From the NCBI GenBank assembly GCA_032622095.1, contig CP136065.1, forward strand, positions 246,635,474 to 246,699,473: a stretch of DNA of 64,000 bases, read 5' to 3'. This document shows positions 36,247 to 47,069 of the stretch, in pieces. Each line of letters begins with the position of its first letter. The first letter of the stretch is position 1. The notes beneath the pieces were generated by a model. It was not told the origin of the DNA. It did no database searches and worked only from the letters and a program-made list of their open reading frames with translations. The DNA comes from Siphonodentalium dalli. Taxonomy: Eukaryota > Mollusca > Scaphopoda > Gadilida > Siphonodentaliidae. Made by a program: the position numbers and the translations under genes.

Positions 36247-36680
36247 TTAACCCTTTCAGTGACAGGTCCGATTTTTGTATCAACCCATATACCCTGTGAC
36301 AATGCATTCTCTTATATATGCGAGTCGACCATAGGTCGCCTCGCATATATAAGAGAATGCATTGGCCTAACAAATTTTCATCATTTGTTATTATTTTTTA
36401 CAATTTTTTTACAATTTTAATAATTTTTACTTATATTCTACTCTCTTTCAGTGCCAGACTTATTTTCTGGGTTTAGTGCCAGGGAATCTTACGTTTTTCA
36501 TGGGCATCAAAATTATTACTATGAATACTTGGTGATAGTTTTGAGTTATAACATATAATATTCAATGGCCAACCGCCTCCCAGTTATATTGAAATAACCC
36601 AACTGGATAAGGAATAGCACACCAATAGTTTGGTTTTGCAATCCAAAATGGCTCCACTTAGCTGTCTAGTCATCTGGCTG
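36247..36680. mobile_element. Chimeric TTAA-type MITE fragment with hairpin
   Basis: Left end ttaaccctttcagtgacagg with 'tttttgtatcaacccat' (second TTAA family), then the 67-nt hairpin (about 36300-36365). A 300-bp segment follows ('tttcagtgccagacttattt' to 'gtctagtcatctggctga') that also occurs at 45545-45842. The right terminus is not identified. It shows the pre-insertion site of the CACTG element at 42788. Confidence 0.7.
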
Positions 36681-36699
36681 ATGTGAGATTGGAATAATA

Positions 36700-36816
36700 A
36701 TTGCACTTCAGAGGGTGAATTTAGTGATGCTAGTCCGCTATGTGGGATAGCGTTGCTAAATTCACCCTCTGGGGACCTCATTCTGCAAATGACAGACACA
36801 CTAAACTCAGACTTGT
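36700..36816. mobile_element. Foldback element, left-truncated
   Basis: One palindrome ('gagggtgaatttagtgatgc' / 'aaattcaccctctggggac') and the right terminus 'caaatgacagacacacta'. The left terminus is replaced by unrelated sequence. Confidence 0.7.
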
Positions 36817-36917
36817 TGCCCCAATTTTACAAACAAGTTGGATGAGAATCTAGTTATTTGGCCTAAAATGTTTAATATTTTATGTCGATTCACCAAACTC
36901 TTGTGTCGGACTATTTT

Positions 36918-37445
36918 TTAGCTCAACTGTCCGTGTGTGTGTGGAGACATCTGTCAACAATTTCCATTAGCACAGGCTGCAGGTTGTACATTTGATCAGA
37001 GCATTATGAAATTTGTCATGGCTGTTAACATTGACATGTAGATGGGAACGAGTCATTATGGGATCATTCGGCAAAAAAACATGGTGCCAGTGGCCATCTT
37101 GGATTTCAAAATTCGATCCATTAGCACGGGCTACATGCCGTACTGTTTGTCTGATCATCATGAAATTTGTCATGGATGATAATATTGGCATGTAGATGGG
37201 AACTTGTCATTTTGGATTTTACTCTTTGCATGACTAAATACCTTTGGTCTGATCATCATGAAATTTGTCATGAATGTTGACATTAACATGTAGATGGGAA
37301 TGAGTAAGTTTGGGGTCATTCGACAAAAAAACATGGCTGCCAGTGGCCATCTTTGGATTTTAAAATTCAATTCATCATTCCATTCATTGTTCATCACAAA
37401 AATTTAACTTCTTTGTTGAGCTACAGTGTCATGGACACTTTCATT
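36918..37445 (+). mobile_element. Pearl/HINE-like element, same family as 1-1385
   Basis: Starts 'agctcaactgtccgtgtgtg'. About three core units carry 'attagcacnggctacagg', 'gacatgtagatgggaac' and 'ggtgccagtggccatcttgg'. The tail 'gctacagtgtcatggacact' matches the tail at about 1357. Confidence 0.8.
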
Positions 37446-37504
37446 TACTTAGTTTTAAATTCATGCAAATAATAATACTGCATAAATTTAACTACAAGTA
37501 AGGC

Positions 37505-37630
37505 AATCAAGTCCTTATTTACAGTACTCAGTGGCAGCTGTCATATCGAAAGTCTGATGTGTGATAAATGTGTCTAATATTTACAGTGCTCAAGGGCAGG
37601 CATCCTACAAGATGTCCAGTGTGTGGGATC
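37505..37630 (+). repeat. Duplicated acceptor junction of exon 7
   Basis: 'tatttacagtactcagtggc' at about 37517 aligns with the true junction 'tatttacagtgctcaagggc' at 37578-37597. Similarity continues at moderate identity into the exon-like part ('gtctgatgtgtg' versus 'gtccagtgtgtg'). The two junctions are about 69 bp apart, so this is a decayed two-copy tandem duplication. Confidence 0.6.
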
Positions 37631-37724
37631 CATTAATAAATGAGGTGTTTAGGCGGAAGAGTGAAGTGCGGCCACTCAAGGTCATCTGGAGGACACAACT
37701 TCAGCCATATTGTCTGAGTGAAAC
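37587..37724 (+). CDS. Gene B exon 7
   Basis: The acceptor is …gtctaatatttacag and the donor aaac|gtgagt. The 138-nt exon reads AQGQASYKMSSVWDPLINEV, then FRRKSEVRPLKVIWRTQLQP and YCLSE. Phases 1 in and 2 out are correct. Arg/Lys-rich with two Trp. Not recognised. Confidence 0.8.
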
Positions 37725-37964
37725 GTGAGTTTTTATTGGTTGAATGATGTCATATAACAAATAGTGATGTTTGTTCACTGTAATGGAGGTATATATAAAA
37801 AAAACTAAATTCCTCGTCGCAACTAATCCCTCAAAAATAACAATTATTAGCAGTGTTAGCAAATTCAGTGAGTTTTGTATCATAGGCAACAGTTCATATT
37901 TCCATAATTCTGCACACAGAATCAACATTTTTCTCACAGGTATCTCTTGTGTTTATATTTCCAG

Positions 37965-38093
37965 GCCAATATCTCTAGCTGATTTGTGTAGCACCCAAAT
38001 TAACCTGCGTTTCACTGTCGACGGATACCTCACTGGGGATATGCAGCAGTTACTTCCTCCGGTCAGGGGAGTGTACCTTGATCCACATACCGG
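37965..38093 (+). CDS. Gene B exon 8
   Basis: The acceptor is …tttatatttccag and the donor accgg|gtaaga. The 129-nt exon reads PISLADLCSTQINLRFTVDG, then YLTGDMQQLLPPVRGVYLDP and HT. The 649-bp unit 37974-38622, which starts 9 nt inside this exon, is repeated at once at 38623-39271. Only this first copy has a proper acceptor. Confidence 0.85.
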
Positions 38094-38205
38094 GTAAGAA
38101 TTACTTCCCCTGTGAGGGGAGTGTACCTCGATCCACATACCGGTTAAGAATTACTTCCCCTGTCAGGGGAGTGTACCTCTATCCACATACCAGTTGAGAA
38201 TTGTT
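38040..38205 (+). repeat. Triplicated donor junction of exon 8
   Basis: The true 'ccacataccgg|gtaaga' end is followed by two ~55-bp copies: 'ttacttcccctgtgagggga…cataccggttaaga' and '…cataccagttgaga'. In both, the GT at the homologous position is lost or shifted (gtaaga to ttaaga/ttgaga). The same three lie in the second 649-bp copy at 38689-38854. Confidence 0.8.
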
Positions 38206-38622
38206 CCCATGAATCTTGCTGAAACAAAACTGAGCTACAGTGTAATGGACAATTTTCCATGTTACTTCAGCAGGAGAAAAATGGGTGGTATAATGGGTTG
38301 ATCGACTTATTCACAAGTGATGATGTTGAGATTGGTCTAAATTGTATTTGTGAGCTGCAGATGAATTTCTGTCAGTCACCTCACATATATTTCTGTCCAT
38401 TTCTGTCCATCTGTACAATATCATCGAATCAAATTTATTACATTTTCTGCATCCCACAAGTGTGTTTTCTACATATCTGTACCATGTGACACTATTTGAA
38501 CCAATCTTTAAATGTCGACATGATGGGTGCACTATATTTGGCAAGACCGCTTCAATAGTTTGTGTAACCACAGTTTTGACTCGATGCTTATTGATTAACC
38601 ACACTATGTCCAATCTGACAAT

Positions 38623-38742
38623 TCTAGCTGATTTGTGTAGCACCCAAATTAACCTGCGTTTCACTGTCGACGGATACCTCACTGGGGATATGCAGCAGTT
38701 ACTTCCTCCGGTCAGGGGAGTGTACCTTGATCCACATACCGG
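38623..38742 (+). pseudogene. Second copy of exon 8, without its acceptor
   Basis: Encodes the same LADLCSTQINLRFTVDGYLT and following residues with an intact gtaaga donor. The duplication starts inside the exon, so the upstream bases are 'caatctgacaattctag' with no polypyrimidine tract. Inclusion would need a cryptic AG. It is probably spliced out as intron. Confidence 0.7.
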
Positions 38743-39339
38743 GTAAGAATTACTTCCCCTGTGAGGGGAGTGTACCTCGATCCACATACCGGTTAAGAAT
38801 TACTTCCCCTGTCAGGGGAGTGTACCTCTATCCACATACCAGTTGAGAATTGTTCCCATGAATCTTGCTGAAACAAAACTGAGCTACAGTGTAATGGACA
38901 ATTTTCCATGTTACTTCAGCAGGAGAAAAATGGGTGGTATAATGGGTTGATCGACTTATTCACAAGTGATGATGTTGAGATTGGTCTAAATTGTATTTGT
39001 GAGCTGCAGATGAATTTCTGTCAGTCACCTCACATATATTTCTGTCCATTTCTGTCCATCTGTACAATATCATCGAATCAAATTTATTACATTTTCTGCA
39101 TCCCACAAGTGTGTTTTCTACATATCTGTACCATGTGACACTATTTGAACCAATCTTTAAATGTCGACATGATGGGTGCACTATATTTGGCAAGACCGCT
39201 TCAATAGTTTGTGTAACCACAGTTTTGACTCGATGCTTATTGATTAACCACACTATGTCCAATCTGACAATAAAATTGATGTTTATTAGACTGATACCAT
39301 ATTATAACAAAGATCTCAATATTTTGATATATTGATTTA

Positions 39340-39976
39340 TTATACCCCCCCCCCCCCCCCCCCCCCCGCAACGAAGTTATGGGGGGTATACTGGAGTCAG
39401 CTTGTCCATCCATCCGTCCGTCGTCCGTCCGTCCGTCTATGGACACAAATTTGTCCGGAGTTTTTCTCAGTCGTTTTTTGATCAATTTCCGTGAAACTTG
39501 GCACAGACATCAACTACCATGGGAACCTGTGCACCTGCGATGATGACGTCTGTCCGACATTTTTTGGTGGAGTTATCCCCCCTTTTTCGACTTAGAATTT
39601 TTTTGCAACATGCATAATTTTGTCCGAGCTTTTATTCCTACATTTTTCGGTCAATGTTTTTTAGATCTTGGCACTGATATTTAGTACCATGGGAACCTGT
39701 GCACCTGCGATTATGACGTCTGTCTGACATTTTTTGTGTGGAGTTATTCCCCTTTTTCGACTTAGAATTTTTTTCGCAACATGCATAATTTTGTCCAAGC
39801 TTTTATTCCTACATTTTTCGGTTAATAGGTTTAAGATTAGGGTTATGGTTGTACACCTGCAATGGGAACTGTTATTTTATTATTTTAACTAAATGTTTAC
39901 TGACATGTGAAGCATCTTAGTATTTTAAAAACAGGGGGGTATCCGTAGTCCCATTGGGACAGTCACACCTCTAGTT
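39340..39976 (+). mobile_element. Pearl/HINE-like element with poly-C start
   Basis: A C-run of about 23 (39344-39367) is followed by 'gcaacgaagttatggggggt', a (gtcc)n tract (39405-39440), and core units 'gtgaaacttggcacagacat', 'ccatgggaacctgtgcacc', 'ttttcgacttagaattttt'. The end is 'ggggggtatccgtagtccca' + 'gtcacacctctagtt'. A near-identical element is at 60450-61257. The start and end 'tacccccc'/'ggggggta' are complementary. Confidence 0.85.
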
Positions 39977-39984
39977 GACTTTAA

Positions 39985-40575
39985 TATTCCACACCCCACT
40001 AAATTTAACATGCACCCCACTAAATTTAACCTGCACCCAACTAAATTTAACATGCACCCTACTAAATTTAACATGCACCCCCACTAAATTTAACCTGCAC
40101 TAAATTTAACATGCACCCCACTAAATTTAACATGCACCCCACTAAATTTAACCTGCACCCTACTAAATTTAACAATACCCCACTAAATTTAACCTGCACC
40201 CCATTAAATTTAACAATACCCCACTAAATTTTATCTGCACCCCACTAAATTTAACCTGCACCGCACTAAATTTAACCTGCACCCCACTAAATTTAACATG
40301 CACCCCACTAAATTTAACAATACCCCACTAAATTTAACCTGCACCCCACTAAATTTAACAATATCCCACTAAATTTAACCTGCACCCACTAAATTTAACC
40401 TGCACCCCACTATATTTAACCTGCACCCCACTAAATTTAACAATACCCCACTAAATTTAACCTGCACCCCATTAAATTTAACAATACCCCACTAATTTTA
40501 TCTGCACCCCACTAAATTTAACCTGCACCGCACTAAATTTAAACTGCACCCCATTAAATTTAACCTAGACCCACT
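39985..40575 (+). repeat. Minisatellite 'ccccactaaatttaacctg'
   Basis: About 29 units of 17-22 bp, built from 'actaaatttaacctgcaccc', 'actaaatttaacatgcaccc' and 'actaaatttaacaatacccc'. Higher-order alternation of the three variants suggests stepwise amplification. It lies directly after the pearl/HINE-like element, in the intron between exons 8 and 9. Confidence 0.9.
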
Positions 40576-40654
40576 AAATTGAATGTGTACTTCACTACTT
40601 CCTGGTCAGGGGATTGTCTGCAACTCACAAGTAGGTCGCCTCACAATTGTATCT

Positions 40655-40900
40655 GCAGGATAGTGCCGTCTGTCTATTTGTACACCTCCGTCTGTCCATC
40701 CGGGCATATATCTCTTGGGTTATCTGAATGAAATTTTGTCTGGAAGTTCACCAGCATGACTGAGGTGAAAACGATGTTCACATTTTTCATTCTGGAGTTA
40801 TCCTTCTTTGTTTGGGTTCTGTCATGCCTATTTTTCAATTTGGCATCGTGCAGATATGCCAACACCAGAGGTGCAAACTTCTTGTTGAGACAGAGATGAG
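40655..40900 (+). repeat. Single pearl/HINE-like unit
   Basis: 'ctccgtctgtccatccgggc', 'atatctcttgggttatctga' and 'tcacatttttcattctggag' match the 30480-30960 repeat. The end is 'caacaccagaggtgcaaac'. Confidence 0.6.
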
Positions 40901-41205
40901 CGACAGTGTTATTGATGCTTGTTCCTTTGCTTTTTTAACCAGGCAGAGAATAGTTCACTCAAATCCCCATGAGAAAAAATGAACTACATTTCTATTGACA
41001 CTTTCATTTGTTTTGACCAGGCAGAGAATAGCTTGATCAACTCCTGGTGATAAAGAAATGAGCTGAATTGTCATTGACACTTTTTTCTTAGGCCAAAGAA
41101 TTATTCAATCAAATCATTTGAGACAGAGATGAGCGACCGTGTTATTGATGCTTGTGCTTTTTTTGTTTTCACCAGACAGAGAATAGTTCGATCAAATCCT
41201 GGTGA
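40885..41205 (+). repeat. Tandem copies of exon 9 acceptor junction
   Basis: Before the true acceptor (caccag|acagagaatagttcgatcaa, 41176) two copies keep an acceptor-like start: 'accaggcagagaatagttca' (about 40939) and 'accaggcagagaatagcttg' (about 41018). A third is decayed: 'ttaggccaaagaattattca' (about 41090). The intronic part 'gagacagagatgagcgac' + 'tgttattgatgcttgt' also recurs (about 40888 and 41122). Confidence 0.85.
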
Positions 41206-41258
41206 CACAGAAACATGGTTGGACTCTTATGAATGGCTTCAAAAGGTCATCTCCACAG
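41176..41258 (+). CDS. Gene B exon 9
   Basis: The acceptor is …tttgttttcaccag and the donor cacag|gttaga. The 83-nt exon reads QRIVRSNPGDTETWLDSYEW, then LQKVIST, with phases 1 in and 1 out. The decoy copies upstream would continue into stops or different frames. Both exon neighbours join in frame. Confidence 0.8.
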
Positions 41259-42127
41259 GTTAGAATCACACCCTGGCATCGATTACAGTGTTTGCCCTGC
41301 CGTTGGCCATTTTAGCAAAATGTGGAAAAAAAGACCGCGGACTGAACGACAATTTATTGTTAACAAAAGAAATTAACTGGCTTAGCACAAGACGACTTAA
41401 CATTATTCGCGAGAGCTTACGAGAAGGACGAGATTACGGATGTGTTCGATTAGCTATATTATCGGGTGTCGGTTTCACGCCCTGGGCAATTAGTTAATGA
41501 TCGTTTAGAGGTGGATTCTTCAGATGCTCTCACATATGAGTAAACATAGATTTTTATGAAATGGCTTCTTCTGTAACAAAAGGGCTTTATTTTATGGTGT
41601 TATAAACTGATTGCAAAAGCGTGAAGTCATATATACGCTCAATTCAATAGCTTCTCACTTTTCATGGACGTTAATGCTGTGGACAGTGTTGAATGGGACA
41701 ATGAGACTCACGGACATGACATTATATTAAGATTAAATGGCTACAAAGAATTTCGGGCCAGGGCAAACACTGATCGAATACATCCCTACCTCAGTTAATA
41801 AATGGCTATGTTCTCATCCAACATATTTTTCTAATTTGGATGAATTTTATGGCAAATGGGTGAATTTAATTTTTATATTTTTATTTTTCCAACAGAAATA
41901 GTCATGGTCAGTTCTGGAAATTGAGTCCTGCATATTTCAAAATTTTTCATTGCCTATTTTCCCTGATTGATGCTTCGTTGCCCTAGAATGTTCTGATAAC
42001 TCATAATATGTCCTGTAGGTAACCTAAAAGCTTACGCAAACTGCTTCAATGACTGGAAATTTCCCTCACATACTTGGTTATACCGGTATTAGTGATGAAT
42101 AATGAATAAACAATGAGATATTGATCT
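41259..42127. other. Gene B intron, unassigned
   Basis: Contains a 69-codon open frame (41288-41497) without splice support. At about 41905-42005 a stretch ('ttttccctgattgatgctt', 'ccctagaatgttctgataa') resembles the hAT-type element at 49188, so a decayed relative may be present. Confidence 0.4.
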
Positions 42128-42527
42128 TTAACCCTTTACCCAACAGAACGGCCCTGTTCCAATGCATTCTCTTATATATGCGAGTCGACCATAGGTCGCC
42201 TCACATATATAAGAGAATGCATTGGCTTAACACATTAAAAATTATAAAATTGTTAAAGAATGTAAGAAAAAATGGTAAAAAGTGTTAAAAAAAGATTGTT
42301 TTTAGGCCAATGCATTTTCTTATATATGCGAGACGACCTATGGTCGACTCGCATATATAAGAGAATGCATTGGCACAGGGCATAACTGTAACCATCACAA
42401 TGTGGTCAATGAGCCGGTTCCAATGATATCCATATTTGTATGGTTTTATTGAGACAGACCCAAGATAATTTAGGCTGTTGCAGCTTTATTTGGCCGTTTT
42501 TGGCCGGTTTGTTGGGTAAAGGGTTAA
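42128..42527. mobile_element. TTAA-flanked MITE with two hairpins
   Basis: Termini ttaaccctttacccaacaga / ttgttgggtaaagggttaa, hairpins 42159-42225 and 42307-42373, same family and layout as 3306-3770. Confidence 0.85.
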
Positions 42528-42545
42528 GGAAATAAACATATTTTG

Positions 42546-45500
42546 TTAACCCTTTACCCAACAAACCAGCCAAAAACGCTCAAATAAAGCTTCAACAGCC
42601 TAAAATATCTTCGGTTTGTCTCAATAACACCATACAAATATGGATATCATTGGAACCGGTTCATTGACCACATTGTGATGGTTACAGTTATGCCCTGTGA
42701 CAATGCATTCTCTTATATATGCAAGTCGACCATAGGTCGCCTCGCATATATAAGAGAATGCATTGGCCTAACAAATTTTCATCATTTCACTGGGGGTAAG
42801 CTGCTCCATGGGAAGCGGTTCGCTTGTGATAAAAGCTCCAGTGCGCAGTTTACAATGCGACGGTGCGTCTGTGATTATTTTGTGAAAAAGGAAACCGAAG
42901 TATTGAAAATGGTACGTATTATCTTTATAAACAGCATTATTCTATGGAACGTCGGTCACAAATGACCAACATGCTTCAACTGTGATGTACATATCGCATT
43001 TATTCGAACACATTTCCATACCACGCAAAAGCAGCTGATTTATCACTTCAAAACCTGATTGTGTAACGAGAAAATTCTTAATAACATGATATTTTGTGTA
43101 TGAAAATGAAATAATCTGAATAATGTCCCGTATCAATTGCTATAACAAACATCTCCGCCGTGCGACTGTTGTTGGCTTTGGTGTCTCAAACAATTAAATA
43201 CTGAGAAAAATGCATTTTTACACCACCACGTGGACGTTCCAGTTCGTATTTCCAAAAGCGCCAGCGCGTAGACCGCCTGGATTGGTGGGCTCCAGTGCGC
43301 ATTTTAAAAGAGATTTAGGGAATTGCAAAGGTGAAAACGATCGAAACAAGTTCGTATTTATTATTTCAATCACATTGGCATTATTGGAGCCTAAAACATG
43401 ACAATTATCGTGTGGTGTTTCCGTGAATTATCAGTACTTATATACCAATAGTTTATCCTATTATATACTCCAATCGATATGTATTTGAATGTACATGCAG
43501 TCCTGTGTGATTCACATGTATTTGTACGGATATAATTAAAACTATTCGTTTGTTGTCAGCCTAATTGATTTCGAATACATAGTGGGTTGATCATGTATGC
43601 ATATTACGATGTGAGAGATTGACAATTACATGCATGTATTTGAATAATTAATCTTGCAAAATAATAGTCGATATGTGGCTTGTGTAAGTCATAACACAAT
43701 ATGGATGTGCCATTATATATAAATGGCACGAAAACGGCATGTATGACCTATTAAAGGCAGACAATCTGATCAGGTGGCCCTCGTATAATCAGATTCCAAC
43801 AACAACAAAAACATTTCTCAAAAGACGCTTTAGTTATTATAATCAACTAATTGCAAAAAATAATGCCAAATACATGCAATTATGGATGCATTTTATAACT
43901 TTTCAGAAACAACAAGGTGTTATCACTGCCGAGAAAAACAAGAAAATGGCTGCGGTGCAATTCGGCACACCATGCAAGCGCACCCATGGTATCTGAAGAA
44001 CTTGGCGGTGCTGGTGTTAGAAAATGGCAGGGAAACCACGGGGATCATTGAATCCTCCATTGATATAAGCGACCCTTCCATACCCGCATACATCTGAAAT
44101 GACAATAACGAAATAATAATTAATAAACGCAAGATAATCAGGTATAATTATGGGTGGAGTGTCTTCATTGCTGGTGGGCAATATTGGGCAACTCAATTTG
44201 CAATGCAGGGGTCCAGGAATTTATTGTTTTAATTTATCATATTATTTTCTCAAAATACTATAATAAATTAAAATCATATATATTCCCGGACCCCTGTGAT
44301 TTGCACTCCACCCGGAGTTGAAAGACATTCATATTTACAACATATATTTCAGATACTTTCAAATATATGGGGGTATATCGTTGGAGTTCCAACCAGTTAC
44401 AGACCTGTTTCAGGTAACAGTCAGAATATTCAAGCTCAAGAATGTGCAAAAGGAAAGTCTTTAAGTTGAGAAAAAATGTGCTCCAAAGTGGGGGATACAG
44501 TTGGAAATTTGAAGTTTGACACCCACCCAAACCAAGACCCTCTAGTCACGTCCCTGACATTCCCAATCCTGCATCAAGGTGTGATGAATACAGTGTTTGC
44601 TTTTACTGAAGCAGCACATCGATACGAGTTCAACGTATTCCCAACTAAAATAAATGTCTAATAATCATCATTACATTCGTACTAACGAAGCCATATCACC
44701 ACTATATATATGGTGTTATGATTCTGTGAAGAATGCACTGCAAATGATATGAATATGATTATTATATTATAGTAATTATAATTATTATATATACTAATGT
44801 CTAATTATCGTAATTACATTCATATCATTTGTATTACGAAATTCTTAATTGTCATAATTACATTCGTATTCAGATATTTATAATATAAATGATATATAAT
44901 ATTAATTACAACATAAAACACAAGCTAATTGAAGAAAATGACTCTGAGGAAAGCGCACACCACCTTCTGTAGTTTTCGGTTGTCAGAATGTTGATTATCC
45001 TGTCAAAAATAAGTCAATTACGATTCCATGACACCTACGCACTGGCGCTTTATTTCATCACAACCGCACACGATGTGTAACCTGTTATCGCAATGGCACT
45101 GGGGCTTTTTGTCATGATTTGAAAGCTTTCTGGCATTGTTGTAAATGAGCAGAATACATCGACACTGATTGGGGATTAGTAGATGACGTTTTAGCTTTAT
45201 TGTTCAATATTGTTCACGCTCAAATAAGCTTTTAAATACGCTCTATTCACCAGGTTACTTTCGCTATTTTCCCATAGTAAATGCATAGGGAATGTTTTTC
45301 AACAATGTTAAACGGGTATTGTGAGCAAATATGTGACAAAACGTCTCTGGTTTTGTTATATATGTTATCGCAGAAGGGAGCAGCAGTGGAAATTCTTTTC
45401 TATTCCTTACCTTCAATCTGTGTTCTTTGAATGTTGTAAATAAAATAACTTCTTCTGACCGGATGTGCACTGGAGCTTCTCACATGCGCACTGGAGCTTT

Positions 45501-46181
45501 TATCACAAGCGAACCGCTTCCCACGGAGCAGCTTACCCCCAGTGATTTGTTATTATTTTTTACAATTTTTTACAATTTTAATAATTTTTTCTTATATTCT
45601 ACTCTCTTTCAGTGCCAGACTTATTTTCTGGGTTTAGTGCCAGGGAATCTTACGTTTTTCATGGGCATCAAAATTATTACTATGAATACTTGGTGATAGT
45701 TTTGAGTTATAACATATAATATTCAATGGCCAACCGCCTCCCAGTTATATTGAAATAACCCAACTGGATAAGGAATAGCACACCAATAGTTTGGTTTTGC
45801 AATCCAAAATGGCTCCACTTAGCTGTCTAGTCATCTGGCTGACAAAGGTCGCCTCGCATATATAAGAGAATGCATTGGCCTAAAAAAAAATCTTTTTTTA
45901 ACACTTTTTACCATTTTTTCTTACATTCTTTAACAATTTTATAATTTTTAATGTGTTAAGCCAATGCATTCTCTTATATATGCGAGACGACCTATGGTCG
46001 ACTCGCATATATAAGAGAATGCATTGGCACAGGGCATAACTGTAACCATCACAATGTGGTCAATGAGCCGGTTCCAATGATATCCATATTTGTATGGTTT
46101 TATTGAGACAGACCCAAGATAATTTAGGCTGTTGCAGCTTTATTTGGCCGTTTTTGGCCGTTCTGTTTGGTAAAGGGTTAA
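42546..46181. mobile_element. Composite TTAA element split by a CACTG transposon
   Basis: Left end ttaaccctttacccaacaaa at 42546 and right end ggtaaagggttaa at 46181. The unique arm ('aaccggttcattgaccacat') is here at the left as well as the right (46040-46170), so the element is a large inverted structure. Hairpins lie at about 42700-42766 and 45961-46027, with a half hairpin at 45847-45878. A 300-bp block shared with 36386-36680 follows the nested insertion. It is only about 18 bp from the preceding MITE. Confidence 0.7.
42788..45544. mobile_element. CACTG-terminus transposon with ~59-bp TIRs (Chapaev-like?)
   Basis: It starts CACTGGGGGTAAGCTGCTCC and ends with the inverse. Pairing extends about 59 bp with one mismatch seen ('gtgataaaagctccagtgcg' at the inner edge). 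ATTT flanks both sides (42784-42787, 45545-45548). The empty site is visible at 36367-36395 ('catcatttgttatt'), which confirms insertion with a 4-bp duplication. CACTG ends plus 4-bp duplication are the described features of Chapaev/CMC elements. Subterminal 'ctccagtgcgcat' motifs recur (43290, 45462, 45480). The interior has only short frames and no recognisable transposase, so it is non-autonomous. Confidence 0.85.
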
Positions 46182-46517
46182 GTTGGATATTCGGGGATTC
46201 AAACATGAAAACTGTTTTCATGCTTGTATCCTAAATAGTAAATATCCAATGAAACATGCTACGTTTATCTCCACTCTAATTCAATCTACTAAATAATTTA
46301 AATGGTATTGCACTAATAGTACTTTTTATCGGTGACGGCATTATATGCTACAAAATGATATATGCTTTTTCCTGTGATCAAATCTCTGGGTATGTTCCAT
46401 GCGGTTACTCAGAACAGCACTGGAACAACTTTATAGTAAATAAATGTTGTGGCACTGCTTAATTACATGACTCCTGCTTGCTCGATGATGTTTTTGACAC
46501 AACGTTTTCCATCCATA

Positions 46518-46730
46518 CAGTAATACCCTAAGTAATCGACTCCTTAACCACAGCAGAATTATGGGTAACTTTTCAGGATTTATTCGGAAATATGGCTTGT
46601 TGCCATTCATCGGAAAGCTCTCAGGGAGAGCTTTCGGATGAATGGCAACAAGCAATATTTCCGACTAAATCCTGAAAAGTTACCCATAATTCTGCTGTGG
46701 TTAAGGGGTCGATTACTTAGGGCATTACTG
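46518..46730. mobile_element. Complete Tc1/mariner-type palindromic MITE
   Basis: TA|CAGTAATACCCTAAGTAATC … AGGGCATTACTG|TA, 213 bp. The two arms pair along the whole length through 'ccgactaaatcctgaaaagt' and 'gaatggcaacaagc', with a short centre near 46622. TA flanks and CAGT ends are standard for Tc1/mariner derivatives. Confidence 0.85.
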
Positions 46731-46836
46731 TATTTGTTCACCCATCAGCTGGTGAATGAAAAAATAAAGTTATCAACTCTCGACCAATTGAATTACAATG
46801 TAATCTATTGCTGGAATTACCTTCTTACAATTTCAG

Positions 46837-47036
46837 ACACCATGTTCTTGCCCACACCACGGCAGTTATATGCTGATGATGACGGCACGACTGTTCATCT
46901 TCTTTGTGCCACTTCTAAACTACTCACTTGCATCACAAATGTCAATGTCAATATGGCTTCTTTACACTGGCAAGACAGAGAAGGTCATAAGGTCAAGTTG
47001 AATCTTATACCAATCATGAGGAAATTAGCTTACCAG
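46837..47036 (+). CDS. Gene B exon 10
   Basis: The acceptor is …cttcttacaatttcag and the donor ccag|gttagt. The 200-nt exon reads DTMFLPTPRQLYADDDGTTV, then HLLCATSKLLTCITNVNVNM, ASLHWQDREGHKVKLNLIPI and MRKLAYQ, ending in phase 0. It looks like a globular beta/alpha segment rather than TPR. Confidence 0.8.
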
Positions 47037-47069
47037 GTTAGTCAAGAATAATTAACTATTTTAGTTTAG

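Larger units (their letters stand above)
37974..39271 (+). repeat. Apparently perfect 649-bp tandem duplication
   Basis: The unit beginning 'tctagctgatttgtgtagca' and ending 'tatgtccaatctgacaat' is present twice, at 37974-38622 and 38623-39271. I found no difference on reading the two copies line against line, and their open frames are identical. The unit includes most of exon 8, its donor, two donor decoys and about 500 bp of intron. It is either very recent or an assembly artefact such as uncollapsed haplotypes. Confidence 0.9.

Noticed and set aside
39985-40575. Derivation of the minisatellite from exon 8 ('agcacccaaattaacctgc')
   Set aside because: The resemblance to 'gcaccccactaaatttaacc' needs several gaps and the array is not next to the exon; chance is more likely.
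41288-41497. 69-codon frame directly after exon 9
   Set aside because: Starts beyond a good donor, has no acceptor, and joining exon 9 directly to exon 10 keeps frame perfectly.
43210-43996. Frames inside the CACTG element as a transposase
   Set aside because: Short, unconnected, and without recognisable catalytic motifs; the element is treated as non-autonomous.
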